Assembly (NCBI GenBank): GCA_019914945.1
Contig: CM034110.1
Location: 3,477,001-3,541,000, forward strand
Reading direction: 5' to 3'
Source: Typha latifolia
Taxonomy: Eukaryota; Streptophyta; Magnoliopsida; Poales; Typhaceae
DNA length: 64,000 nucleotides
Below, in pieces: positions 1-11,200 of this stretch. The position numbers and the translations under genes are program-made. The notes below the pieces were generated by a model. That model did no database searches. It was not told the DNA's origin and saw only the letters and a list, made by a program, of their open reading frames with translations. Numbering within the stretch: the stretch's first letter is position 1; every line of letters starts with the position of its first letter.

Positions 1-228
1 TCCACTTGTGGTACTCTCCAGAGGCACTTGGACATCTTAATCTTCAATTCGTTCTGCTTCAACAAATTCATCACATTCTCCAAATGCTGCCAATGCTCCA
101 ATTCAGTCCTACTATACACCAAAATGTCGTCAAAAAATATCAAGACATACCTTCGCAAGAGAGGACGAAATATATCATTCATGAGACCTTGAAAGGTAGC
201 TGGAGCATTGGTGAGACCAAAAGGCATC
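1..228 (-). pseudogene. Gypsy reverse transcriptase fragment (element G1)
   Basis: On the minus strand this reads as the palm and thumb part of a Ty3/gypsy reverse transcriptase, starting with [18 protein letters not shown] and containing the catalytic-site motif FFDD, followed by a Leu/Lys-rich thumb segment. The frame is open as far as seen and runs off the left edge. It is the distal half of an RT interrupted at 228/229 by an S-family LTR; gag and protease of the same element lie at 1201-2890. RT would copy the element RNA into DNA in cytoplasmic particles, but the split makes this copy non-functional. Confidence 0.8.
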
Positions 229-270
229 TGATACGATCACGCCTCTGGCTATGGAGCTCTAATACCAGCT
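229..270 (-). mobile_element. Stub of an S-element: LTR terminus plus primer-binding site
   Basis: Positions 229-246 nearly repeat the first 18 bases of the adjoining LTR at 271 (16 of 18 by eye). On the minus strand, 255-267 read TGGTATTAGAGC, a one-mismatch tRNA-Met primer-binding site directly after the LTR end at 271. I read this as an S retrotransposon reduced by deletion to 5' LTR, primer site and the last few bases of the 3' LTR. GCATC flanks the whole unit (224-228 and 1196-1200). Confidence 0.6.
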
Positions 271-1195
271 TGATACGATCTCGCCTTTTTGGTGAAGGAT
301 CGATCTCTTCCAATTCTTGATCTGGACTAGATCTGGCACGAAACTTTGAAATAAGATCTCGAAATATTCAGCCGTCGGATCAACGTGAAACTTTGATATA
401 TTGTAGCCCCGAAAAAGAGCTTTCCAACAAATCTAGTTTCAGGCGAATCGGATGTGGGGATCTCGAGATATCATCCGATTTGTGGACAGAGGTCAGATGG
501 TCTGTTTTGGATCCGTGGATGGAGGCACGTGATCCTAGGTAATGGTGGTTGAAGGTGGACCGGCGTTAATGTGGTGGCACCAGTGAAAAGTGATGGTGGA
601 AGGGTTGTGGTTGATGGAAGGATTAGGGCAAGTGTTGGATAGATTGGACAAAGGGGGAGAAGAGGGCCACCCCTAAGGGACTAGGGTGATTAGCCGGACG
701 AGGGAGGTTAGAAGCGGCGTCGCCGGGGATTGAGAGAACGGGAGCGAAGAAGACGAAGGAGGCAAGGCAAAACTCAATCTCAATAATCAATCCTCAATTT
801 GGTTGCCTACCGCATCCTTTTATAGGCTAACCAACAACTCAAATTAACCCTAAAAACACAATTTTCGTCGACCGCATTCAAACTCGCTCGACCGCGTTCG
901 AACGCACCGAGATCACTCTTCTGGATTTGCGAACGCGATGCAGGCGTTCGAACGCGCCTGCCGGTATTTGCGAGCGCGATGCAGGCGTTCACAGTGCGTT
1001 CGAACGCACAGTACATTCTCTTCACCACGTTCACAACCCCGTTCACAAACCGCATTCGAACTCACTCCACCCGCGTTCGAACGCGACTTACAAAAAACTT
1101 ATTTTAATGGAAATTAAACACTAAAACATGAAATAAAAACACTCCTAAAGTGAATCCATGCTCGAGACGACGTCGGTGAAGTCCGAATCGTATCA
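271..1195 (-). mobile_element. S-family LTR (gypsy-type) in minus orientation
   Basis: About 925 bp with inverted terminal sequences TGATACGAT / ATCGTATCA (TG...CA). It carries a TATA box (TATAAAA on the minus strand, 818-824) and, upstream of the TATA, a cluster of GCGTTCGAACGC-like palindromes at about 860-1085. With the stub at 229-270 it is bracketed by a perfect 5-bp repeat GCATC. The host gypsy RT continues on the left but resumes on the right in the RT/protease linker, so a host deletion accompanied or followed the insertion. Further S copies occur at 22376, 42226, 56396, 60578 and 61261. Confidence 0.8.
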
Positions 1196-1200
1196 GCATC

Positions 1201-1740
1201 AATCGAAACTCTCTTCGGTGGCAACTCCTTTGGCTCCTCAAATAGTCTAGAAATGTTATCTAATGATGTCGTGTCCTTGCACTCGTATGTCAACCCAGCG
1301 ACACTAGCTCTCGGCCTTAAGCCTCGTGTCGTCTCCAATAGCAACGTCAAATTTCATGGTCGGTTCGGCATCCAAACCCAATCTTGTCACTAACATCTCA
1401 TCTAGAATGTTGTGTGTACTCCCTGAATCAATGATGATGTGCACACAATGCTTTCTAACGAGTCCGTCTACTAGTAACATCCTCGGCGCGGAAGTACCCG
1501 AATATGTATGTATTGATATTTCAGCGTGGATATCTTCCTCCATGCCCTCCTCAACGGTCTCCTCATGGACCTCCTCTGGACACTCTCCATCATCAACAAC
1601 CTCATCATCCTCCTCTATATCGTCGATAGGCATCACACTCCCGATCGGTTTAGAACACCGATGACCGGGGGTGAAACGCTCATCACATTGAAAGTAAAGA
1701 CCCTTCGCTCTTCACTCCTCTAACTAGGCAAGTGTCAGAG
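1201..1740 (-). pseudogene. Gypsy protease and linker remnant (G1)
   Basis: The minus strand encodes an acidic linker rich in Glu/Asp followed by the retroviral-type aspartic protease motif IDSGSTHN and then LGLDAEPTMKFDVAIGD. The left end (1201-1303) matches the linker just before RT (LFEEPKELPP). The protease would cleave the Gag-Pol polyprotein. The reading frame shifts at about 1330, and the whole RT N-terminus is missing between this piece and the RT fragment at 1-228. Confidence 0.75.
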
Positions 1741-2890
1741 TTCAAACAGGGGGTCTTGTGCCTCCTCTAATATCAGAAGAAGGTCTCAAAGGTGGTCATG
1801 GTCTAGTACTCGTAGCCGTTGTTTTTGAAATCGTAGAATTTCCAACCGGCATTCTTAGTGCAAACTGCCCATCTCGGTTGCCCTAATTGGTTTTTGCTGC
1901 CATCTTTAGAGCCTTATGTTTTTGCTCCATCCTCACGGCCTTCTCAAAGGCCTCCTCAAGAGTAGTAGTTCAAAGAGCACGAACATCTGCCTGAATCTCA
2001 TCCCGTAGCCCTGAAATAAATGTGCTCATTAATGTCAGTTCAGGCCAAGGTGGCTCACAACGACTACTAACTCTCTCAAACTCAGCTTGGTACTCCAATA
2101 CGGCCGTCCTTTGATCCATCTTGCTTAATGTGGCAGCAAAATCTTCATATGCCGCTGTCCCAAATCTACGTGTAATCCTCCTACAAAAATTAGCCCATCC
2201 GGTAAATCCTCCACCATGAATAATCGATCTATACCAATGCAATGCCATTGCTTGGAAGTGAAAGCTTGCCATATGTACCTTTGCATCTTCCGCTGTACCT
2301 TGACAATCAAAATATTGTTCAACTTGAAACACCCAATCCATTGGATCACCACCGCCTTAGAATTTTAGGAAATCCAAGCATGCGGTTCTGCCTCGAATAG
2401 CATTATCGGGTTCACGAAAGATCCTTGGTTTAGGTCTAAACCTTTGTGCAAGTTGATCATCTTCTCTAAATCCTCGAGCACATCCATCACCATCTCCAAA
2501 GGGATCAATCTCATCCTCAAAGTGCCAATCCTCCTCATCGACGAAGTGCACCGATGCCCTATTGGGTATCAGTTTGATAAAGTCCCACCGCTGGTCCTTC
2601 TTGAAATTCCGATCACCGTCGAGGATATAACGAATCAAATCGGTTCTTGAGATATTCCTTGAAATCATTGTGATCCTTTTGAATTGAATCAACTCTACGC
2701 ATCAATGTATGGAACATGCCCCTAAGTTCATCCATATTCTCACTCATGGAGGTTGGTTGACTCAGTCCTGCTATAGTCGCCCCAAAGGAATCGGCCTCAC
2801 GGTTAGGGTCATTGTGGATTGAGTCCTCCCTTGTTGGTGTGCTCTCCATAGATCTCTTTGTTGATGTCATCTTCCTTATTTCAACCATTA
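1741..2890 (-). pseudogene. Gypsy gag remnant (G1)
   Basis: Minus-strand pieces in several frames together resemble a gypsy gag. An N-terminal Ser/Thr-rich segment (MTSTKRSMESTPTREDSIH) is followed by a charged region with DEEDWHFEDEIDPFGDGDG, then the capsid-like retrotrans_gag domain (MDWVFQVEQYFDCQGTAEDA, LHWYRSII, FISGLRDEIQADV). It would form the particle shell. Stop codons and frame changes at about 1970, 2350 and 2610 break it. At its 5' side the gag joins directly into the middle of an LTR at about 2890, so the primer site and part of the 5' LTR are deleted. Confidence 0.75.
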
Positions 2891-3231
2891 CTTGGCTGCC
2901 ATTCACATATATATAGAGACTAGCCGACAAGTCATAAAATAATATGAAATCCTAATTCTAGAACTTTCCCGTTGATTGCGTTCGTACGTGCCCGATCGCA
3001 TTCGAACGCACCAAAAGACGTTCTCTATATGTGCGAACGGGGGAGTTTGAACTCGCCCGACGGCGTTCGAACGCACAATATGCATTCTCTGTATTTGCGA
3101 ACCTGATGCAAGCATTCACAAGGGCGTTCGAACGCGACCCCATCTGCATTTAACGTGACCTATAAAAATTTTATTTTAATAAAAATAAACACCTAATACA
3201 ATAAGAAAAAAAATCCTAACTAAGTGTATCA
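2891..3231 (-). mobile_element. Truncated 5' LTR of G1
   Basis: It matches the 5' two-fifths of other G LTRs: the minus strand starts TGATACACTTAGTTAGGAT, followed by an AT-rich stretch, four or five GTTCGAACGC-type palindromes (about 2975-3135) and a TATATATA box at about 2908-2916. It ends inside the LTR where gag begins. Its outer edge at 3231 interrupts the RNase H region of G2, so G1 inserted into G2. Confidence 0.8.
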
Positions 3232-3560
3232 CTGTCCCATAATGTATGGAAGACTCTTTTGATCGGTTTGAATAATAAATCATCTACTGATCAAATAAGG
3301 CCTCCACTTTGTCACCGCATGCAGGATTGCCAACATCTCTCTCGTAGGTCGATAATTGCTGGGATTTTTGTGATAAAGTCTTGTTGAGAAAGGCCATGGG
3401 ACGTCCTCCTTGCATTAGTACAGCTCTTATGCCAACTCCCGACGCATCACATTCCATAATAAACTCTTTAGTGAAGTCCAGTAGAGCTAGAGCGGGTGCC
3501 ATTGTTATTGTTATTTTTAGTTTCTTAAAGGCTGTATTGGCTTCCTAGGTCCATCTAAAA
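3232..3560 (-). pseudogene. Gypsy RNase H remnant (G2)
   Basis: The minus strand gives an RNase H segment of gypsy type: FTKEFIMECDASGVGIRAVL (first catalytic Asp in the CDASG motif) then LSQKSQQLSTYERD. The expected continuation LAILHAV is altered and the C-terminus stops at 3231, where the G1 LTR inserted. RNase H removes the RNA strand from the RNA/DNA hybrid. It is inactive here because it is split. Confidence 0.75.
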
Positions 3561-4441
3561 GAGTCCTTCAACAAAGAAGTGAGAGGAGCAGCGATCTTGC
3601 CATACTCGACGATGAAGCAGCACAATCCTATTGTGGAAGTAGGGATCGGCCAAGCTGTCATGCACACCACCTTTTGAGGATCTGTCGCCACTCCTTTTGC
3701 TATTATGATGTGGCCTAAATACTCTACTTGTCGTACTCCCTATAGGCACTTGGACTTTTTAATCTTCAGCTGGTTTTGCTTCAATAAATTCAGCACATCC
3801 TCTAAATGCCGCCAATGCTCCATTTCACTCCTATTGTACACCAAAATATCGTCAAAGAATACCAATACATACAGTCGCAATAGAGGCCGAAAAATATCAT
3901 TCATGAGGCCTTGAAAAGTAGCTGGAGCATTGGTAAGACCAAATGGCATCACTCGGAACTCGTAGTGCCCGTTCGGAGTCCGAAATGCAGTTTTGTGCAC
4001 ATCCGCTGGGTGAACTCGAATTTGATGATACTGAGCCCTCAAGTCAAGTTTGCTGAATATGGTCGCCCCTACAAGCTCGTCTAGTAGCTTCTCTATGACC
4101 GGAATGGGATACCGATCTTTGACGGTGATAGCGTTTAGTGCTCAGTAGTCGACACAAAAACGCCACGACCCATCCTTCTTCCGCACCAATAATACGGGCG
4201 ATGAGTAAGAGCTATGACTTGGTTGTATGAGGCCTTGTTCCATCTCGGCCACCATCTTGGAGATAACTTCCTTCTGCACATGTGGATACTGATATGGTCT
4301 CATGTTCGCCGATGCAGCCCCGAGCACAATCTCTATGCAATAGTCCGCCATTCGGCAGGTCAGCAACTCCTTTAGCTCCTCAAATAGTCTAGCAAAATTA
4401 TCCACTAAATTAGACAAATCAATTGCAATACCTGGACTCAT
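3561..4441 (-). pseudogene. Gypsy reverse transcriptase (G2)
   Basis: In order on the minus strand: the N-terminal linker (MSPGIAIDLSNLVDNFARLFEE), fingers motif [41 protein letters not shown], then [35 protein letters not shown] and the catalytic FFDD. The order and spacing are those of a chromovirus-like gypsy RT. A stop after FCVDY (4141) and a frame change at about 4042 and 3740 break the frame. The region downstream to 3561 is the RT/RNase H connection, with several stops. Confidence 0.8.
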
Positions 4442-5150
4442 TTGAGGCTCCTCTGCTGTGTCCTAACTGAAGAAGATAGGCTCAATCAATCGCACAAGGC
4501 ATCCCCACCATCGGCTACATCACTAGAATCGGTGGGGACGGAATGCCATCAAGCCACACCTCTTTGTTTCCTTGCTTAAATTTCATCCACATTCTCCGGA
4601 AATAAAATGTGACGGGTCCCAAGCTCTGCAACCACTGAGTGCCAAGGATAATGTCCACTCCTCGTAGCGCCAACGGATACAAGTCCACAATGATATCATG
4701 TCATTGCACCCATATACTAACTCGATGGCAGAAGCTCTCCGCTCGAAGCTTCGTGCCGTCTCCAATAGCGACCTCAAACCTTGCGGTCGGTTCAGCATCC
4801 AAGCCCAACTTCTTCACCATCCTCTCATCTAGAAAGTTGTGTGTACTCCCGGAATCGATAAGGATGTGCACACAATACTTTCTAATAAGTTTGTCCACCC
4901 ACAATGTCCTCGGCGCGAAAGTACTCGAATATGCATGCATATATATCTCAGCTTGGATATCTTCCTCCGTGCCCTCCTCTATGTCCTCTTCATGGATCTC
5001 TTCTATATACTCTCCATCACCAACAACCTCATCATCCCCCTCGGGACCATCGATGAGCATCACACTCCTGATCGGTTTGGAACACCAATAACCGGGGGTG
5101 AAATGTTCATTGCATTGAAAGTAAAGACCATTTGCTCTTTGCTCCTCCAC
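4442..5150 (-). pseudogene. Gypsy protease with degenerate zinc knuckle (G2)
   Basis: Reading the minus strand from 5150: a damaged zinc knuckle (FQCNEHFTPGYWC; the first Cys of the usual CxxC is lost), an acidic linker, then the protease active site VHILIDSGSTHNFLDE and LGLDAEPTARFEVAIGDGTK, ending at a stop at 4701. The remaining 4442-4700 encodes the protease/RT linker in another frame. It overlaps the end of gag by about 40 bp in a different frame, which could reflect a native frameshift or later decay. Confidence 0.75.
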
Positions 5151-6445
5151 CTAGGTAGGTGTGAGAGTTCAAATGACGGGGTCTTGTGCCTCCATTAACA
5201 TCAGAAGAGGGTCTCAAATGTGGTCGTGCCCCAGTACTAGTAGCCACTGCCTTTGAACCTGCAATATTTCCACCCGGCGTTCTCAACGCAAATCGCCCAT
5301 CTTGGTTTCCCCAACTTGCTTTCGCTGCCATTTTTAGAGCCTTATGTTTTTGCTCCATCCTCATAGCCGTCAAAAAAGCCTCCTCAAGAGTGGTAGGACA
5401 AAGAGCATGAACATTTGCGTGAATCTCCTCCCGCAGCCCTGAAATAAATGTGCTCATCGATGTCGGTTCGGGCCAAGGTGGCTAGCAACAACTACTAACC
5501 CTTTCAAATTCTGCTTGGTACTCCAATACGGTTGTCCTTTTGAACCATCTTGCTTAACGTGGCAGCAAAATCTTCATACGTTGCTGTCCTAAATCTGCCT
5601 AAAATCCTCCTACAAAAGTCAGCGTAATCGGTACATCCTCCTCCTTGAATGGCCGATCGATACCAATGCAATCCTGTTCCTTAAAGTTGAAAGCTTGCCA
5701 TCGGTACCTTTGCATCCTCCGCTGTCTCTTGACAATCAAAATATTGCTCCACTTGAAACACCCAATTTGTCAGATCACCGCCTTGGAACTTTGGAAAGTC
5801 TAAGTGTCCGGTTCTCCCCCGGATAGAATTATCGGGCTCGCGAAAGATCCTTGGTTAAGGTCTAAACCGCTGTGTTTGTTGCTCTCATTGTATAAATCCT
5901 TGAACACGCCCATCACTATCTCCAAAGGGATCAACATCATCATCTAGGTGCTAATCTTCTTCATCGACGAAGCACACCGGTGCAGTGCGCCTCTCGGGCT
6001 ACAACACCGCCGGCCTCAGGTTGTGTATCAGAGGTGGGGGATGATGTGAAGGAATAGATAAACGAGGCTCATTGACATTAACATGTCATACCTAGACCTA
6101 TGGGGCATTGGTTCGGTGTGGTTCCACCGCTAGTCCTTTTTGAGGCACAATCTTCGTCGAGCAGATGACGAAGCTGATCGGTTCATGACATATTCCTTTA
6201 AGGCATTATAATCATTCTAGATTGCATCCACCCTATGCATCAATATTTGGAACATGCCCTTGAGTTAATCCGCCAAGCCCATGTTCACACCATGGACGTT
6301 GGTTGACTCGGTCCTACCGTGGCCGTACCAAGGGAATCGGGTGCACGGTTAGGGTTTTCGTAAGTTGAGTCATCCCTTGTCAGTGTGCTCTCCATTGATC
6401 TCGTTGATGAGTCCATCTTCCTTGTCTCCACCATCAATAGAGGTC
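5107..6445 (-). pseudogene. Gypsy gag remnant (G2)
   Basis: Only the C-terminal third is open (5107-5457: MSTFISGLREEIHANVHALCP, a MRMEQKHKAL helix, then a Gly/Ser/Arg-rich tail). The upstream two-thirds is recognisable by nucleotide similarity to the gags of G1 and G4 but is broken by many stops. The N-terminus (minus strand, about 6420) again encodes a Ser/Thr-rich start near the primer-binding site. Confidence 0.7.
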
Positions 6446-6455
6446 CGAGGTTTGC

Positions 6456-6471
6456 CGGGCTTTGATACCAA
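6456..6471 (-). other. Primer-binding site of G2
   Basis: The minus strand reads TTGGTATCAAAGCCC two bases after the LTR end. It differs by one base from the tRNA-Met complement TGGTATCAGAGCC. It fixes the 5' LTR as the right-hand one, so G2 reads leftward. Confidence 0.75.
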
Positions 6472-7088
6472 TGATAAGGTAAGGAACTTCCTCTTCAATA
6501 TCTAGTTTAGTTGCAGAAAGCAGTCCGAACAACTGAGAAAAAATATTCATCAAATATTCTCCCGCAGTCAGATAATGGAGATGAAGGTGGATGGTTGATG
6601 TAGTTTAGGAGATAAGGATGTAGGGGGAGAAGTGGTAGAGATCCCAAGGAGGTGGAAGGACTCGACAGACGAGGGAGATTAGAAAATAGATGAGACCTTG
6701 CCAACAGTAGAGATGGTTGGTCGGTAAAGAGGGAGGAGGGAGATTAGGGTAGAGAGACTAAAGAGAGGATAGAGGAAGATAAAAACCAATATTCATTAAT
6801 CATAATAATTTTGACTGCGATCCACACCTTTATAAAGAGCCCACAAGCCAAAATAATAATTATTAACCCTAATACTAGTGGACTCTCGCCGATCGTGTTC
6901 GAACAGGATCGACCGCGTTCAAACGTACAAAAGACGTTCTCTATGGATACAAACTGATGCAGGCAATCGCATGCGGGTGTTCGAACATTTTGCGCTCTGT
7001 TCAACGTTCAAATGCGACCTACAGAAGGTTTATTTTTATGAAAATAAATAACTAATGCAATAAGAGAAAACTCTAACAAGGTATATCA
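6472..7088 (-). mobile_element. 5' LTR of G2
   Basis: 617 bp, minus-strand ends TGATATACCTTG... and ...CCTTATCA. It is shorter than the G4 LTR (861 bp) through internal losses. GTTCGAACA-type palindromes near 6890-7015 are more decayed than in other copies. The U3-side pyrimidine-rich 5' leader lies at about 6590-6770. Confidence 0.75.
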
Positions 7089-8875
7089 CGACATGACCAA
7101 TTGTCCATCACCGTAGACTAAGGACCTCAATCGTAAGCCCATCACATAGGTTAGTGTCGCATATTGATACTTCCATCTGATCCCTTAGTTCCACATCATT
7201 GTATCACCATGCGAAAATCATGAACCGTCGCTCACAGATGCCCTCACCCTACGTCATCGGATACTACTAGGTCTACGTCATCCTTCCCTTCTCTCTTTTA
7301 TCTTAAACACCGTAAAGGGTATGACTCTCATTAATCAACAGTAAATCGTATGTCGCCTAGCAAAACTGCTACTTAATTATCAGTGATCAATAGACTAAGA
7401 CCTCAAGCGTTGGCTCTAATATATATATAAGTATAATGGTATCCCCCGCTTCTAACTCTGGCTGGGGAGGTGTGGGTACTATCAAGACGCAACTTTATAG
7501 TCATGCACGTGTGCAAGTGGCATGATATTATATATCACAACGAACATACTAAAACATACATCATTATCATATTTTGCGTGTTAACCACATATTCATGCCT
7601 AATAAATATGTGTAGAAATCATGATATGCAAAATATTACCGAATAGCAAAATTAAATTTCCATGCATGACATGCAATGATAACAATAAAGAAAAACGTAT
7701 GTACAGTCATACTATAAATGTGATGATGTCATAAGGTATGTTATTTCATTATCTATACCATTCTTAGATTATAGAAGTTTCACTTGCTTGAACCACTTTT
7801 CTAGTACTAGCTGCCACTACGCCACGGGATCATCCTCATAGTGTACAAGAGTCCACCTTGATAAAAAGTAATAAAAGTATACGCACAAATATCTCCCAAT
7901 GATTAATTAAATAACTCTACTGACATTCACTATAGGCTTGGGTAGGTCTATCTACGGATTCTCATATTTATTAATTAGGTTGAGCTAGCATAGCTATATT
8001 AGCACCTAACATGTTATTAAAAGTAATTTAAAATAATTTACCTCAAATTTTTGTTCCACTAATTATTATCATTTAGGTAAATCACATGGACAACACTGAG
8101 TTAATCAGCTTCATTAAATAAGATAATCTGCTTAGAATAATTTCCCTACAGTAATTTGTATTAATTATCTGACAGGAGCAATTAATACAGATACATCCAG
8201 ATCATTGACTCATTTGCTAAAATTAATTTAACCAAAGTTGAAATCAACCATGCTACACGCTACCTAGAACTAAATCCCTATTAAGAGCAATTATTAAAAT
8301 TAACCAAACCACTCTTTATTGATAATTAATAGTAAGGCTCAAGTTGACAAGAATAAAAGAATAAATGACTAGCATAATTAAAATAATTATGATGCAACTA
8401 ATCGGCTTGGCCAGCTCAAGGCCAAGCACAAAGCCACTAAAATTGGGCCCAAAGCCCCAAGGTAGCAAGGCCTAAACTCATGGGCTAGGACACAGCCCAA
8501 CACACCAACAAACCTGGGCCAGGAGCTTGTAGCCCAAACCCATAATAAAAACCCAACCACACCCTAAACTTGGTTGGGTTGCACCTAGTCCAATCTGATC
8601 CGACACACAGGCTAGGATGCCTAGCTCAGCTCGGAACTCGGGTTGGGCCTCACCTAAGCTGACTAGGCAATCGGGCTGACTGCACCTAGCCCAAGTCTGA
8701 TATACCCCGTCCTTTCTTCCTCACATTTACTGAATAGAGGAAGGAAGGAAGAGTGGTTGCCGGTGGCCACCGCCGTCGACAACCGAGACCAATAGACCGA
8801 TCGACGCCCCACTGGCAAAGGAAGGCACCTGCGGTGCCTTCTTGGCTGGTGGGGAAGACGGGGGCTGTAACAACC
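7089..8875 (-). mobile_element. Y-type LTR-like remnant, copy 2
   Basis: No gene is seen. The left part (7090-7160) resembles the sequence near 11690-11770, and the right part has the same GGGCCCA/GCCCAA-rich patch followed by a purine-rich tract as copy 1 at 12640-13150. The middle is AT-rich. It ends at 8875, where TGTAACAACC of X1 begins. I infer a degraded long gypsy LTR read on the minus strand; the left boundary is the G2 LTR. Confidence 0.4.
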
Positions 8876-9021
8876 AATCTTACAAAAAATAAGTTTAAGT
8901 TATTGGATGGCATGACGGTTGTGGCCAGCCTTGTGCCATGCAATGGTACGGGGGAGGGCACCACTCACCCCAGCTGGCGCCGTGGGCCTTGCCACCACTG
9001 CTGCAGCCTCCCTCCCCATCG

Positions 9022-9065
<44 letters not shown>

Positions 9066-11200
9066 CTCTCCCTTCTCTCTTTCAGTTTCTCTCTCTCACT
9101 CTCCTCTCTATCTCTCAAACTTTCTCTCTCTTTTTCCCTCGTGTCACCGTCGGCCTACCGCCTACGGGGTAAGCCTCTTTCTTTCCCTCTCTCTCTCTCT
9201 CTCTCCCTTGGGCTTGGGCTTGCCGGAGCCGAGCCGCCGGCGAGAGGACGGCCGCTGGATCGCCACCAGCGGCCGGTGCCCTCCCTACCGGCCTAAGTTC
9301 GCAACCCCTTCCCTCCCCTCCTCCCTTCTCCTCCTTCTCTTCTCTTCCCTTCTTCTTCTTTTCTTTCTTTCATCTTCTTCTTTCTCTTTCTTCTTCCTCA
9401 GCTCTTCCCCTTTCTGTAGCAGTGCTGGGCTGGGCCCAACACTATAGAAGATAGTGTTGGGCCGAGTCCATTACTTTAGCAAAGGGGTTGCTCCCTTTTA
9501 ATTTTTTTTACATTAATTATATGTTTTATTTTCTAAAATTTAGGTAAATTAGTTTATTTAGATGGTAGATTATTTTAATAATTACACTCACTAGTATAAG
9601 TATTAGCTAAGTATTTTTGGTATAATAATTTATTAATTATAATTATAAAACTTGCATATGAATTTATTTATAGTTTAGTCATTGCTTATTAGATTAATAC
9701 ATGTAATCATATTGATAATAATCTTATATTTTATATATTTAATTTTATTAAAAGTAAATTATATAAGTTTCTATTAATGTTTATGTATACTTATGCATGC
9801 ATATATTTACTATATATAAATATATAATATATTTCTAGCACCTTGTTATTATATATTATTTTTTGTACAATAAAATGCTAAGCTCGGATAATTATTTTTA
9901 TATTAATGGATAATGATTACTATATGTATAATTAGTAACTAGTTAAGTAAAAGTAGTAGTTGCTAAATATTTGAATTATACTTAGTTATTTTATGTACAT
10001 GTATTTTAATTATATTATTGTATATCTGATTCTTTTATGGTTTTATATCAAAAGAGATTTATTATTTTATGCCTAATAGATAATTAGAATAAGGTTATCA
10101 TAAGTATATATGTAATATAAACCCAGTTATTTAACCAAAATATAATAAGTTATTATATTTTACACTAATGAATTCTAAATGGGATAAATGACTAACTTTA
10201 TACTACTTAAACATTTTTACATCGAGAACTCCTTTATTTGAGACCCCGTTGACCTTACTAGCGACAAGTGACGGTTGATCGATGAATGTAAGGGATACAT
10301 GCGTAGTATCTTCGATTCAGATGTGAGTAGTCAAATTAGGCTATATTATATATTTTGTACGTGCATGTTTTGGCCTCTAGTATGATTATATGACTATCTA
10401 GAGATGATTATATTCGAGTATGATAATGATAAATAGAGATTATTAAAGATAATTATATTGTTATAATTTTATGTCTACTTGATCTATAGCATAAGTATGC
10501 ATGTGATAGATTAACATAGGTATGCATATGTTGACTACATAGTTGGAAACTACATTGCATCATCTTTCTCTTGATTCCTATTTCACATAAATTCCTATTA
10601 TGCATTGACTTGTTATCATATTGGATATATGCATATAATTTGTCATTTAGAAGGAAAGCATAAAATATGATAGATAGGATAGTTGATAGAAAGTATGAGG
10701 ATACCCGAATGGGCACGAGGGTTAGGGCGTGTTTGGACATAATTGATCGTTCGATATAATCGCGATCCTACTAGCCTTACATCTGAGCTCATTAGTCTGT
10801 GTGCGCAGCAGACATTTGGATACATACCGTTCACTAGGACATATGTGGCGAGTTATCCTCATAAGACTTCTAGCAGGTAGCAGGGTATGGTTATATTTGA
10901 GATACTCCTTACGGGTGGCAGAGTTTGCTCTAAGCCTTCGGATATGATGTTGAGACCAGGTACCGGGTATTGAGTGTGTACGGTGGTCTAGTATAATGAC
11001 ATACATAGTTGACATTGATGATTGAGATGTTGAGTAATGCATATTATTTCATTATCATTTGATTATCTAATTACCGAGTGGTCAATATACATCATATATG
11101 GTTGTATTTGATATCATAGTATGGTCATGGTCGGCATGCATCATATGTCATATTTGAGAGAGAGTTATGATGATAGTATGACATGGAGATTTGTTTATTC
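8876..11200 (+). mobile_element. X-type LTR-like sequence, copy 1
   Basis: It starts TGTAACAACC and shares an ordered layout with 29679-31020 and 48966-50505: a GC-rich start with GGCATGAC...GGCC, a long TC repeat, a GCCGGAGCCGAGCCG patch, a pyrimidine tract, then about 700 bp of AT-rich DNA and a conserved segment with GAGACC and GGGATACATG at 10230-10300. In X3 the LTR is followed by a primer site and gag, so I call this an LTR. The right boundary is uncertain. No coding sequence is supported; the long open frames at 8750-9450 are translations of the TC repeat. Confidence 0.5.
9024..9062 (+). repeat. TC dinucleotide microsatellite
   Basis: An uninterrupted TC run of about 19 units inside X1, with a shorter one at 9188-9205. 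Equivalent runs lie at the same place in X2 (29965-30004). It sits in the likely 5' leader of the LTR. Confidence 0.9.

Noticed and set aside
1326..1664. Plus-strand frames opposite the proteases (also 4639-5091, 4839-5198, 35171-35404, 35266-35829)
   Set aside because: They are antisense shadows of the protease and gag regions on the minus strand, whose IDSGST motif identifies the coding strand.
8753..9447. Overlapping Ser/Leu-rich frames, plus 29340-29540 and 49049-49384
   Set aside because: They translate TC and TTC microsatellites in LTR leaders. No domain, and the three frames are all open together.
10453..11042. Minus-strand frames in the X1/Y area and 12733-13411
   Set aside because: Low-complexity or AT-rich LTR-like DNA with no domain match or codon pattern.
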